Assembly (NCBI GenBank): GCA_963969595.1
Contig: OZ018412.1
Coordinates: 9,426,501 to 9,490,500 of the forward strand
Source of the DNA: Neckera pumila
Taxonomy: Eukaryota > Streptophyta > Bryopsida > Hypnales > Neckeraceae
Length of the DNA stretch: 64,000 nt
Direction: 5' to 3'
Under the pieces are notes generated by a model. It was not told where the DNA came from. It saw only the letters and a list, made by a program, of their open reading frames with translations, and did not search any database. The position numbers and the translations under genes are program-made. Positions 47,650 to 58,783 of this stretch are shown here, in pieces; position 1 is the first letter of the stretch, and every line of letters starts with the position of its first letter.

Positions 47650-48567
47650 GGTCCTTTCAGCTGCTTTAGAACGGCCCACTCGAGGCTTGTAATTTTTTGT
47701 AATGAGTTGAATCTATCTTCATTTTTGGGATTGTAGCAACAAGCCTTTTAGATGATACTATGACATATACTTACTAAATTCTAGCTCTAAATTTTTAGAA
47801 TAGGTACTCAATAACTAAGGTAATGGGTCATTGCAAGAAACACCTATCATGTTGAATTGTCACAAGGAATTTGTGGAAGCTTCCTTTTGCAATAACTTTT
47901 GATGCATACCTCGCATGAAGTTGAATTTTTTATTGGAGATGTTAGTCTTGAGGCTAATCATATCTCACATTTTTCAGAAATTAAAAAAAATCATTTTATG
48001 TTTAAATTTCAGTTTAGCAAATTTGTCACGTTTTGCAATTTAGGGGTTTTGAGTAAAAAGGAGTATCCAAATTGTATGATTTAGAGATGAAATTTCTATA
48101 GTCTATTTGCATAGTAGGAACTCATATTTCTACCAAGGGGCATTTAAAAATATTTTATTTTGTATTGTCTATGTCCATGCAAAGAGGGCTCTCTTGCGCG
48201 AGTAGTTTTGAACATTTTAGATGACTTCAAGATTAATTTTTTGGTCAAATCTCTTTACCATGAAGTCTTTCCAAATGGTCCATTTTTACTTTCTTTGAAA
48301 ATTGTTTTTCCAATTTTTTACAAATTAAAACGTCAAAGTATGTATTTTCTTCAAAATTTCAACTCACTCTTTTTTGTGAATAACTTTTGAGGTAGATTTT
48401 TTTTAGATCTGAAATTTTGGGGATATGCTAATTTTAGTCTTGTACTAATTGTGCTTATTTTATATATTTTTTTTAAATTCATATGCAAAAGCTCATGAGT
48501 ACTGGAGTACTAGCCGAAAACAGGCCAAAATGGCCCAAAACCGGATGGTGTTTTGTTGCAACGACCC
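47650..48567. mobile_element. Possible non-autonomous Tc1-like relative
   Basis: The left end after TA reads GGGTCCTTTCAGC, then AGAACGGCCCACTCGAGGCT and GTAATTTTTTGTAATG. This resembles the reversed right end of the Tc1-like relic (AGAGCGGCCCTCCAAAGGCC and TGATTTTCTGTAATG). A GACCC at 48563-48567 could be the other end. The interior is AT-rich. Confidence 0.4.
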
Positions 48568-51500
48568 TCATAACAAAACATTTACATTGTATATTTCATA
48601 AAACATACTCCGTACATATTATCTATATAATTTGTTAAAATTGTCTTATTTTTTGGAATTTTCTCATTATTTTTTAGCAACTTGAACAAAAAAACAAAGA
48701 AATTATCATTTAATTTTTTTGTACAGAGCTTCTGGAGTAAATTTTTTTAGGTACCAATTTTGGGAATATGTCATATTCTAGTGTTCTCATTATCCATTAT
48801 TTTTTTTAAATATTTCTTTTCCAAAATCCTCAATACTCTCAGTATTCCCTTCTCAAGTGCAACATAATTAGCAAGTGTTTCTTGCTTTCACCTACTAGTA
48901 CTTTGAAGTCTAGAGTTCAGACCCTAATACCATAATGTGATGTGTCTTTAAATTCTTATTTTTTAGATAATACATATTTGACAAAAGTTTGAAATTGTCA
49001 TATCTACCTTCACTATGAGTTTGAGGTATCATGTAAGGTAGAACCACCCATTCCCGACCAGTGACCCATTCCGACCTAGATGCACGTATTTTTGACCAAG
49101 CTTAGAATTTTTATTTTTTTTCCTTTTCAAGGTTGGAACTAATAAATACATGACACATGTCCCAAGTTGTGAGAAAGAAAGTAGAAAATAATGATTAGGA
49201 AAAAAGTTATTGAATGATCAACATTAGAAGAGTCTAGAGATTGGGCATGGGTCTAGAACACTTTTGGCCTCCCAAAACTCATAGTAATTTCAATTCAAGC
49301 GATAAAATTACCAATTTTTTGCAATCTTTGTCATTTCTATTGATGTACTTCTAAAAAATATTTGTTTGCCTTCACTACTCCACATCATGTTGGAATTGCC
49401 TTCACTATTCAGTCGGTTATAGGTGGCTCTACCTTACATTGAATCATTACTTTCAAAGTTGTGCTTGAAAAGCACTTCAATAAACAACATAATTATGACA
49501 AGAAATAATACATACATACCGTATCATTCTTACAATTATTCAAATAAAGTCTCTATTCAAGCCAACATTTAAATCCACTTGGTGCTGTTAGTGCTTACAA
49601 ATGTCACGTACGTCTCCTGCTCCTCAATTCATTTATGAAAAGAACCACTACCAACTAAATTTTATTGTGCAATTGGAGTATGCTTGTGAGTTGTGTGACT
49701 TGTGATTACGGTACTACCAAATAAATTGTATTGTGCAATTTCAATTTGTCAAATCACACTTCCAACTCCCCCTCCATCAACGGAGATCGACACTCTGATA
49801 CGCGTGATCGACTGGGAGTGACTCGTGTCCAAGGAACTGCTTCAGACACTGGCTGACAAAATTCAATTCAGAGTAATGACTTTATGACAGTTAATCTGAT
49901 TTTGTGATTTTGCCCCACACTCCCACAGTCACAGACTGCAAGTACCGACGTCAGTTAACTTACCTGAACTTACTGTAGGTCAAGTCCCTGTAGGTCAAGT
50001 CTCCGGAACATGTTCTCTACAGTACTGATTTTTCTTACACAGTTGCCAAGTGGCTCAAAATTGGTAAAGATCGAGAGAGCTGTCTTGTCTGAAGCCTAAC
50101 TCTTCAATCGTTCAGCAGGTTTGTTTCTATAAATTATGATTCAAATAACTTAAAAAAACTACAAAATTGTCCGGTGCAGTTGTTCACATCTATTGCAAGG
50201 GAGCATAACGTACGCGAAATCAAGCTGCTTCTCTGTCAATCACGTTGAAGAACTTGATGAGTAGGTTACACAGGGACTACTGTAGCTAGCTACTCACCCT
50301 CCGTCTTGAAGCAGTCGAACAGCCATTCTCCCGGAAGTGCCTGATTTGAAGCTCTGCCACTCGATCATCAGTCTGAACTCTGAAGGAGTTGCCGCTGGAA
50401 CTGGTACGTGATGAAGTGCATGACAGTTATGGCTTAACTTCCCGCACGATGTAGTTTTCAACTACTAATAAATATATTAATGTCAGTGTGGCCTCAACTA
50501 CGTAGTTTATCATATCAGAGCCGGCCGGCCTTCAAGTGCACTCCCTGGGCAGACAGGCACTCATTCATTATATATACGACTACTTGGGGCTTGATCGAGA
50601 GCATCTCGCTTAACAACCTGGTGTCGCAAATTTGTACAGTAGGCCGGTTTCATTTGTGTCAAAAAAAGAAAAAGAAAAGAAAACTGTACAGTAGAACCAG
50701 ACTTGCATACAGACTCCAGTAAGCCTACTTACCCATTATCTCCACATTGCTTCTCTAACCCACTTCATTTATTGTTTTGCATATGCTGTTTAGCCTTCGA
50801 CCCTTGGCTGGTGGTGTTGCATTTTCTTTTTCAGCATTTTGCCTGCCCCTTCTGTTTCAAGAAATAAAAACTAAAAACCACCGAAAATCCTCTCACTAGC
50901 AGGTATGGTGAGGTATGGTGCATTCCAGTTCCAATTATGGCACTTCAACAATATCTGTTATGTTAAATTCAGTATGCAGTGCGACGACCCCTGCCACCAA
51001 ATCCGTCTCATTTTCATCCCAAAACTTATCATCCAATTATTTCATCTGAAGATAATTACTTAGTTAGAGTGTGACAAGTATTCCTGTGATTAATTCGTAG
51101 TGCACTCATAATGCCTGTCTCTTGTCCTGTCCCTGTATGTACGTTTGGCTAGTACTAGAACTTAAGTGTATACTTAATACCGTGTCACATGTACCCATTG
51201 TGCAGAGTCCTAGTTTTGAGGTGAATGCACGAAATTCACATCATCTTCCAGCGTCTGGCTGGGCAGAAGGAAATGACTCACCAAGAGACATCTGGACTCT
51301 TCTGTGCCCTGAATGTGAGTCGTCCTCTACTCCTCTTTTGTTCATCATTTGAATGTTTAAATCCGCACTTTTGGTGATTTGGACTTCAAGATGGAAGACT
51401 TAAGGTAATTAATGTCTAGTAACATGCTTCCATTCATGTCAAGCTTGAAGGATACCCAGTCCCTTTCTGTTAAATATATACATAGAATAAGTGTACCATC

Positions 51501-51687
51501 TCGTCGTCAGTGAAATCAGGGAGCACAGGGAGTGCAGTTGTGCTTGCGGACTGCGCGGGTTTGCAGAGCAAAAGGTGTCCTTATATTGAACATTGAACGT
51601 TGAGTAGACCTTGGAATTTCAGGACCAGTCACAATTACTGCGCACCTACATGTACATGCACTTCTCAACTATGCACCTGCAGAAGAC
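48568..51687. other. Intergenic region, no gene recognised
   Basis: AT-rich to about 49750, then more balanced composition up to the KCS gene. No domain-bearing frame. Short frames at 50480-50722 and 51122-51352 are unsupported. Confidence 0.4.
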
Positions 51688-51981
51688 CATAACATTATTA
51701 AGCGGGTTACAGAGCTCCCCCCAGCTGGAGGGATAATTCTCCCCTAGATGCCTGGGGGGAATTCAATTTTAATATAAAGCACATTATTGGTTGACTATTC
51801 GCTGCGTTCTGAGAGTCTGATTGGATCTGCGTTTTGAGAGTCTGAATTGACCCATCCGCTGGCTCCAGGTGCAAAACTCTGGCTAGTATCTCAGAACCTT
51901 CATAGCTGGGGGCTCCCTCTTTCTGCGGAGGCAAAAGGGACCCCCCAAGGTCTGGTACTCTGGTTGGTTAATAATGTTATG
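51688..51981. mobile_element. MITE with CATAACATTATTAA ends (294 bp)
   Basis: Fourteen-base perfect inverted ends CATAACATTATTAA / TTAATAATGTTATG continue imperfectly (GGTTACAGAGCTCCCCCC versus the complement of GGGGGGTCCCTTTT-side sequence). Interior direct repeats GAGAGTCTGATTGGATCTGCG and GAGAGTCTGAATTG. Non-coding. Confidence 0.75.
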
Positions 51982-52828
51982 ACAACCTCATGGAGGCGAG
52001 AGGTGAATTAAAGTCGCTTCATGCTGTGCATATATATGTGCATCACCGCCTCTGTTTCTATCAATCCGCCTGCACCGTCCACGCAGCTAGCGGAGCTCCA
52101 GCTGACTCAACTAGGTATATAGAGTCTCCTTAGTTAATATCCAAGCTGACTCAACTAGGTTGTAGTCTCTTATTTAATCCGTATAATTAGCCCTCGATCA
52201 GTCTTGTACCCGGGACTAGTCACGCATATGCACTAAACTGCTCTGCTCCATTTCTCAAACTAGCAAGTTCTAGTTGGGAGCCTCGGCCGGGACTCAGACA
52301 GTCTGGCCATCTCAATTGAATCCTGATCTCATTGTTGCAGCTAGTTAGCTGTGCTACTACAACCGGTCGATCGCAAGAGTTCGTCGTGGACTTACAGGAG
52401 CATTGTATTCTCGATCTATCTTCGTCTAGCTACAGTTTTGTTCTCCTTGTCTATCGACTTCAGTGATTGGAGCAATGAGCTCTCCATGATGTGTAACAAA
52501 ATGAAACTCTAAATCGATCGGTAGATAGAGGTAGCTAGTGAGTGAACCACAAATGCAACGGTATGTTGCAGTGACTGAACTACATTATATATTTTACTGC
52601 GCTCAATATTCTAAAGTACATTTGCAACAGGTTGAGCTAGAGATCGAATTGAAGAACCATTCGCATTTACAGTATAACCGCCCTGCCATAGGACAGTCGT
52701 AACTTCCTCCCACGGTTGTAATTTAATTGCGAGTCATTTTGAAATCCGGCCTTAGCTAGCTGTAGATCAAGTAGGCATTGATCAGTAAGCATTACGGAGA
52801 CAGTGAGCTCTTCAATCGATCGATCGCC
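51982..52828. other. Upstream region of the KCS gene
   Basis: A TATATATA stretch lies at about 52028 and a short TATA-like run at about 52588. A direct repeat, AGCTGACTCAACTAGGT, occurs at about 52098 and 52143. The transcription start cannot be placed. Confidence 0.4.
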
Positions 52829-55800
52829 ATGGGGGCTTCGAATCCGAGATATTCAGAGGACGTGGAGTGGTCGAGCCTGGGAGCTGCAACAATGGCTACC
52901 AAAGTTCGGAACACGCTTCGCGAAATTCCCCAGTCGGTCACCATGCGCGCCGTCCTGTGCATGATCCTCATCCTCGGCTTCCTCGAAATCCACCGCGTCC
53001 ACGAGGGTATTCAAATTCTCTGCGGGAACCAGCTTCCGAGCTTCGTCGTCTCCCTCCAAGTCTTCTGCAACCAGCTCGGGAACCAGATTGAAGTTGAATT
53101 CCACAACTTCGTCGACAGGATCCAAATCCTCAGCAACAACCAGCTGCAGCCCCACAACGTCTTCAGCGCGCTCTTCGCCTTTATCGTCGCAATCACGACT
53201 TACTTCCTCCTCCGCCCACGCAAAGTCTTCCTTGTGGACTTCGCCTGCTACAAGCCTGACCGCAAGAACGCCCTCTCCAAACAGCAGGTCCTGAACTTCG
53301 CAGCCTCCACGGGCATGTACAGGTGAGTGGGGTACTAGCTAGCTAGTCCAGATGGCTGGCATCGATTGCAATAGATTTTGCAAAAGATCTCCAGAAATAT
53401 ATTAAACTTTCGCATCGGTTTAGTACAATATTGCGCAATGTGAGTGTTTGCAACTTATTAGAGGCTGCAATTAGTTTTTGCAGTAGTTTAAGCAGAGATA
53501 TGTTTTCTTTTGGTTCCATGCCCAAGACTTTTGCAACAAGTATGCATGTTTGCAACGGTTTGCAATAGACCATGACTTGAAAGCAAAGTACAAAACCGCT
53601 ACAAAACCATTGGAATTAAAATCAGTGGTGATGTGTTGCAACCTCCTGTTGTAGAGGGTCCAAAAACGAACCGCTGACGTTCTGTATGCTAATTGGACCA
53701 CCTGGGTTCCTGATTGTACCAGAAATGAACTATTTTGAAGCTAAGTCGGACGTTGAATTGGTGTGATCCTTTTTTGGACAGTGACGAGACCTTGGAGTTC
53801 AAGCGCAAGATTCTGGAGAAGTCGAACATGGGCGACGAATGCTTCATGTTTCAGTGCACTGTTCCGATCGACCGCTCCCTGCGCGCCTCGCGAGAGGAAG
53901 CGGAAGCGAACATCTTTTCTTCCCTTGATGAGCTTTTCTCCAAGACTGGAGTGCACCCCAAGGAGGTTCAGATCTTGGTCGTGAACTGCAGTCTGTTCAA
54001 TCCGACGCCGTCACTGTCGGCCATGATCGTGAACCGGTACAAGATGCGGGGCGATATCAAGAGCGTGAACTTGGGCGGCATGGGGTGCAGCGCAGGCTTG
54101 ATCGCCATCGACTTGGCGAAAGATCTGTTGCGCATTGATCGAAGAGCGGCGTATGCCGTGGTGTGCAGTCAAGAAATTCTTGCGCAGAGCCCCTACTACG
54201 GCAATGACAGGTACCACGAGGGCGGAAGACTGATAATATTGCAATAATTTTTGTAGTGGTTTTGCAATGACCGTCATATATCTATTATCAATTTTGCAAT
54301 GGCCCATGCAATGATTTAGTACAACACGATACAACGTATTACTTTGCAACTAGTTTTTAGATTGCAATAATTTTTGCACCAATTTAGGCATAGATACGCA
54401 TTGGTCCCGTGTTCAAGCTTGCACCAAGTTTGCAGCACTTTTGATAATGGTTCGCAATAGACCATAAGTTTTTAGCGAAGAACGGAACTGCTGAAAATCC
54501 ATTGCAATATAGTTGATGATGTGTTGCAACTGCTACATCCTAGTGCAGTGGGGGTTACTCCAGACATAAATTGGCTGAGGCTCCCGATTTGGCGAATTTT
54601 GCGTAAATTTGTGTTATGTTGGTAGCGACAGTGAAGTTTAAGGGGTTTGCATCGATTTCTTTACAAAATCTGGTAGTGTGATTGCATTTTCCGGCCTCGG
54701 GGAGGTTCCTGAGGATTTCTTTATGAGTAGAAGAGTTTTTAATTGTTGCTGAGATTTGTGACTGTGTGTGGAGAACAGATCGAAGCTAGTGACGAATTGC
54801 TTGTTCAAGCTAGGCGGAGCGGCGGTGTTGCTGTCAAACCGGAGTTGGGAGGGGTGGACGCGCGCCAAGTATGAGCTGGTGCACACGGTGAGGACGCACA
54901 CGGGGGCTGTGGACCGATGCTACCAATGCGTTTATGAGGTAAGGCTGCGTTTAATTAGGGTTTAAGGTTTAGGGTCACGTACTTGATCTGCTAAGTGGTG
55001 CTCAGCGGTAAATGAATTTCAGAATTTCATTGCACCAAAACATGCGTTACTTGGATGCTGCATTGATCAGTTAAGAAGGGTCAGAGTTTCAACATTTGTA
55101 GTTGTCTAGTATGGTCTCTTTGATATTTTATAATGATTACGGCATGGACGTAGTGATGCTCCTGGGTCACTCGCAATTTTCCCTACCTTGATTAAGCTAA
55201 GTACGTACACCCAAAATCAGCACAAATAGCAATTGATCATACTTATTGTAAGTAAAATTAGATTATTTTTTATCCCCTCTTATTGGCAAGTGAAAGAGGA
55301 TTCCAAATTTCCAATGCACTTTAGCCTTGGCATGCATTATTCAGACACCGCATGAATCAGTTATGAAACTTCAAAGTTGATTGCTAATCTGTAGGTGTAC
55401 CAACAATTGACATACATAGAAACAATTCCCGAAATTCGGATCCATCATCCTCTGTGTCAATGTGAAAGTTGAGTTTTCATTGAATATCTTTGTAATGTTT
55501 TTGTGATTAATTGTGGCCCTCAGGAAGAGGATGAAAACGGTCATGTGGGCGTGACGCTGAAGAAGGAGCTGATGAGCGTGGCCGGGGATGCCCTGAAGAC
55601 CAACATCACCACTCTGGGGCCTCGGGTGCTCCCCATCACGGAGCAGCTGCGCTTCTTCATCAGCTTGCTGGGAAGGAAAGTGTTGAATAGGAAGCACCGC
55701 AAGCCTTTGTACGTCCCAGACTTCCAAAAGGCCTTTGAGCACTTTTGTATTCACGCGGGCGGTCGAGCGGTGCTGGACGAAATCCAAAAGAATCTCAAGC

Positions 55801-56831
55801 TCAGTGACTCCCACATGGAGCCTTCTCGCATGACGCTGTACCGGTAAATAAATTTATACACTTAACTAATGCGTGCTCACTGACTCTGTTGCATTACTTA
55901 AAATAATATGGCCATAAATCAGAGTAATGCAGACTTGCAGGCTCTGTTTCCTCCATAAAATAACCATTCAGTTAATAATTAACGCTCGTTCAAAGGCTCT
56001 TTTTCAGCAATAAAATAACCATAAATCTTTGCAGGAGTTGCAGGCACTGTTTCCACGAGAAAATGGTCATAATCGATTAAATGTTTACCTGAGATTCTTG
56101 AGCAGTTTTGCGAGATCTCACCACTGTCCACTCTAGAAAAGTAGGTACTGTTTGTAAAAGTCTTAAACACAACTACTCAATAATGTTATGTGCATATTTC
56201 AGAGTGCCAAAATTGTAATGTTCAAGTGCCTACAGGCTTGAAAGCTATGACTTCCAAGTGTTAAGTTAATAGTTCAATAAGCACCAATCTCACTGAGATC
56301 TGCCCAATTTAACGAAGTTGAGGTTATAATGTTAATCTATTCACGAAACTAATGGATCAACTTCATGGTTACATTCATTAAATTCAGGGTACTAGCTTTC
56401 TGTAAAGTGTTGCACACAACAAGAAATCTACAGTTTCCATCAGGAAGAGGAAGATCGGCTAAAGATCTCAGTTGGAGAATTGTCCACTAAATGGATGCAT
56501 TGGATTGATTTCGTCCATTGTTTGTTTCCAATTCAGGGACTTGATTGGAATTGTTGGTTGACTTGAGTTCCATGGTTGTGGCAGATTCGGCAACACTTCC
56601 AGCAGCTCCTTGTGGTACGAGCTGGCATACGCCGAGGCCAAGGGCCGAGTGCACAGAGGAGACCGAGTGTGGCAAATAGCATTTGGCTCCGGCTTCAAAT
56701 GCAACAGCGCTGTGTGGAAAGCTCTCCGCACAATCCAACCACCCACCTTCAACCCTTGGAACGACGACATTCACCAGTTTCCGATCAAGCAAATCCCAGA
56801 GTGCAAATTGGTGCTCCCCAACTGCTGCTGA
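52829..56831 (+). CDS. KCS: 3-ketoacyl-CoA synthase (very-long-chain fatty acid elongase)
   Basis: Five exons: 52829-53322, 53782-54210, 54779-54938, 55524-55843 and 56585-56831. All introns are GT-AG; 1650 nt, 549 residues. KCS is the condensing enzyme of the ER elongase, adding two carbons from malonyl-CoA to acyl-CoA for waxes, cutin/suberin and sphingolipids. Two membrane segments (residues about 40-55 and 111-128) precede [13 protein letters not shown]. The catalytic triad is Cys267 (GGMGCSAGL), His438 (FCIHAGGRA) and Asn471 ([13 protein letters not shown]); C-H and H-N spacings of 171 and 33 are close to those of Arabidopsis FAE1. The chosen ATG sits in GCCATGGGG; an ATG at 52778 is in frame but in poorer context. 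The linker between membrane segments carries an unusual repeat of IQIL-x2-NQL. Introns 1 and 2 contain the same repeat. Confidence 0.97.
53360..53650 (+). repeat. Intronic repeat A in KCS intron 1
   Basis: Rich in spaced TTGCAA motifs. Shares TTTAGTACAA, GCAATAGACCAT and TGATGTGTTGCAAC in the same order with the repeat in intron 2. Non-coding. Confidence 0.7.
54232..54535 (+). repeat. Intronic repeat A in KCS intron 2
   Basis: Same orientation and order of landmarks as 53360-53650 (TTTAGTACAA, TTTGCAACTAGTTTTTAG, GCAATAGACCAT, GATGATGTGTTGCAAC). Exon 2 lies between the two copies. Confidence 0.7.
54957..54975 (+). repeat. Short telomere-like motif in KCS intron 3
   Basis: TTAGGGTTTAAGGTTTAGGG just inside intron 3; about two and a half degenerate TTTAGGG units. 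Confidence 0.6.
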
Positions 56832-57281
56832 CCTCGATCATCGATCCCAACAATGACGTGAAGGGGGCCCATTTCATAAAATTTACGGTGTTTTCTACAG
56901 TAGAATCGGTTTGGAAGAGTCTAGGTCTTGTGGTTTGTGAATGATAGAAGGTAGCAAACACTAGTTTTGTCAAGCATCAAGAGGAGCCCAGAGTGCAAAT
57001 TGGTGGCTCCACACTTGCTGCTGACCCATCCCAACCTCGAGCTCAATGACTTTTGAGGGTGTCAACCATTTCGAAATCATGATTGTTTAGAAACCGGTTT
57101 CATTAGATTTGTAAGAACACACTAGCTGTCGAAATCCTTTGACTGCACCATATGATTCAATAGCGTGTTTGGCTCCTAAGGTGGTCTGAAATAAAAAGGA
57201 CCACACCTGTGGCCTTCCAAAACTCCAACATTTGTGCACTCGTCAGGAAAGCCAAATTTCCTGAAACCTACAATTTGCACA
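56832..57281. other. KCS 3' flank
   Basis: Probable 3' untranslated sequence. A stretch of about 30 bp around GAGTGCAAATTGGTGCTCC (56799) recurs at about 56989 (GAGTGCAAATTGGTGGCTCC), a local duplication of the end of the coding region into the flank. Confidence 0.5.
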
Positions 57282-57285
57282 TTAA

Positions 57286-57360
57286 CTTCCAAAGGACCAT
57301 GAGGCCGCCAACAGTTGTTTCCTCTCCAACACTGTTTTTTGCACTTAGGTCTTGTAGGGG
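57286..57360. mobile_element. Very short TTAA-flanked MITE (75 bp)
   Basis: TTAA (57282-57285) plus TTCCAAAGGACCATGAGG; CACTTAGGTCTTGTAGGGG plus TTAA (57361-57364). The ends fit a diverged form of the piggyBac-like family. Confidence 0.5.
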
Positions 57361-57364
57361 TTAA

Positions 57365-57927
57365 GGGCCGCTTTACACCAAGAGGCCGGGCCAATTTCCT
57401 GTGTCAAGAGGCCCAGAATCCTGATTGGATAAAAGGCTAAAATCAGCTCCAAACCCTTTACATCAAGAGGCCGGACCAATTTGGTGGATTGAATTTTTTA
57501 TTCAAAAAAGACATGATCTGACATGACATGAGCTCGCTAAATTGGGTGCACCAAAAATGGGAGGCCAATTCTTAGCCTCGGGGCCAATGTCAGATCTTAA
57601 TTAAACAATCATATTATTAAAAAATTATTTTTTTCAACAAATCATTACTGTAGGATTTTGTGCAATCAGCCTGATGGAGATTTGGATTCGCCTCTAGGTG
57701 TAAAGTAGCCTTGAAAGTTTCAGCCCCTCTTTCTTTCTTTTGTAGGTTTTATTGAATTGGCCCGGCTTCTTGGCCTTAAGGCCTTTACATTTGGGAGAAT
57801 TGGCCCTCGTTATAATCTTATTCTAATGGATGGATAATTGAAGCCGGCCTCCAACCCAAAAGGGGCTGAAATTTTGTGCAATTGGCTTGAAGGAGAATTG
57901 GCCCAGCTTCTTGGTGTAAAGCGGCCC
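57365..57927. mobile_element. PIF/Harbinger-like element (563 bp, TAA TSD)
   Basis: Inverted ends GGGCCGCTTTACACCAAGAG and GGGCCGCTTTACACCAAGAA continue into GGCCAATT. Flanked by TAA on both sides (57362-57364 and 57928-57930). Related motifs (TTTACATCAAGAGGCCGG; GAATTGGCCCGGCTTCTTGG) recur internally. No transposase. Confidence 0.8.
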
Positions 57928-57930
57928 TAA

Positions 57931-58779
57931 GACTGAATGCAAGGTTTTTGGAGCAGAGAAGTGTAGGAGGCAACCCATTTCCAATAACCCCTTGATTCTA
58001 GCTATATAGGATATTCTTTTTCTGTGAATTTTGGTGAAGGAGGAGATTAATTATGCTGCGGTTCCAGATGCAGTTGTGGGGCACTATGATTGGCTACAAG
58101 TCTCTCAATATTGCAACTAGCCTTTGGTGGATTTTGTTTTGATTTTATGGTTGGAAATAGCAAGCCCTATATCATTGGTAAAGGAGGAATAGAATCTTCC
58201 CCTAAAAAATTCATAATAATTCTATATTGAGTAAAAAAAACTGAAAAAATTATGGAACCCTTCAAAGCCCTATTTTTGCACATGATAAAAATTTCTTCAC
58301 CAAAGAAACCCACCAAGCAGGTACGTTTAACTGCTTAAGTGATCAAAAATGGGTTGCCTCCTTCATTGGTAAGAAGAATCTCCTTCATTTAGTTGGAGAA
58401 TTCAAAAGTTCATTCTTTGCAGTGTGGCAAAATATCTTAGACATCAACATTTGTTTCTGAGTATCATGTTCCACATTATTTTTAAATTAAGGTAACTACA
58501 ACTAATTTCAACCACTTTTGAAAATTGCACAGTCTAGAATCATGTCTAATATGTACTCCTACTATGCATGAGAGTCTATAGTTGGTTAACCCTAAATCCT
58601 ATTTTCAGCACTTTAAAAATTTGTAGTTTATTCATATGGTGTCCAAAAAATGCATTCTAAGAGAATCTAAAATCTCCTTTTGACTTCTAACAAGACCCCA
58701 CACAAAAATTTAATACAATAACGAGAACCATGCTAAATTGCCTTGTTTTGTGATTTTAGTATTGTGTCCCATTTAGGAG
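57931..58779. other. AT-rich intergenic region
   Basis: No gene or bounded repeat recognised. Confidence 0.4.
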
Positions 58780-58783
58780 TTAG

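Noticed and set aside
52853..53294. Alternative frames over KCS exon 1
   Set aside because: Out-of-frame shadows; the KCS frame continues correctly across four introns.
55371..55814. 147-residue minus-strand frame over KCS exon 4
   Set aside because: Antisense to a conserved exon and without family similarity.
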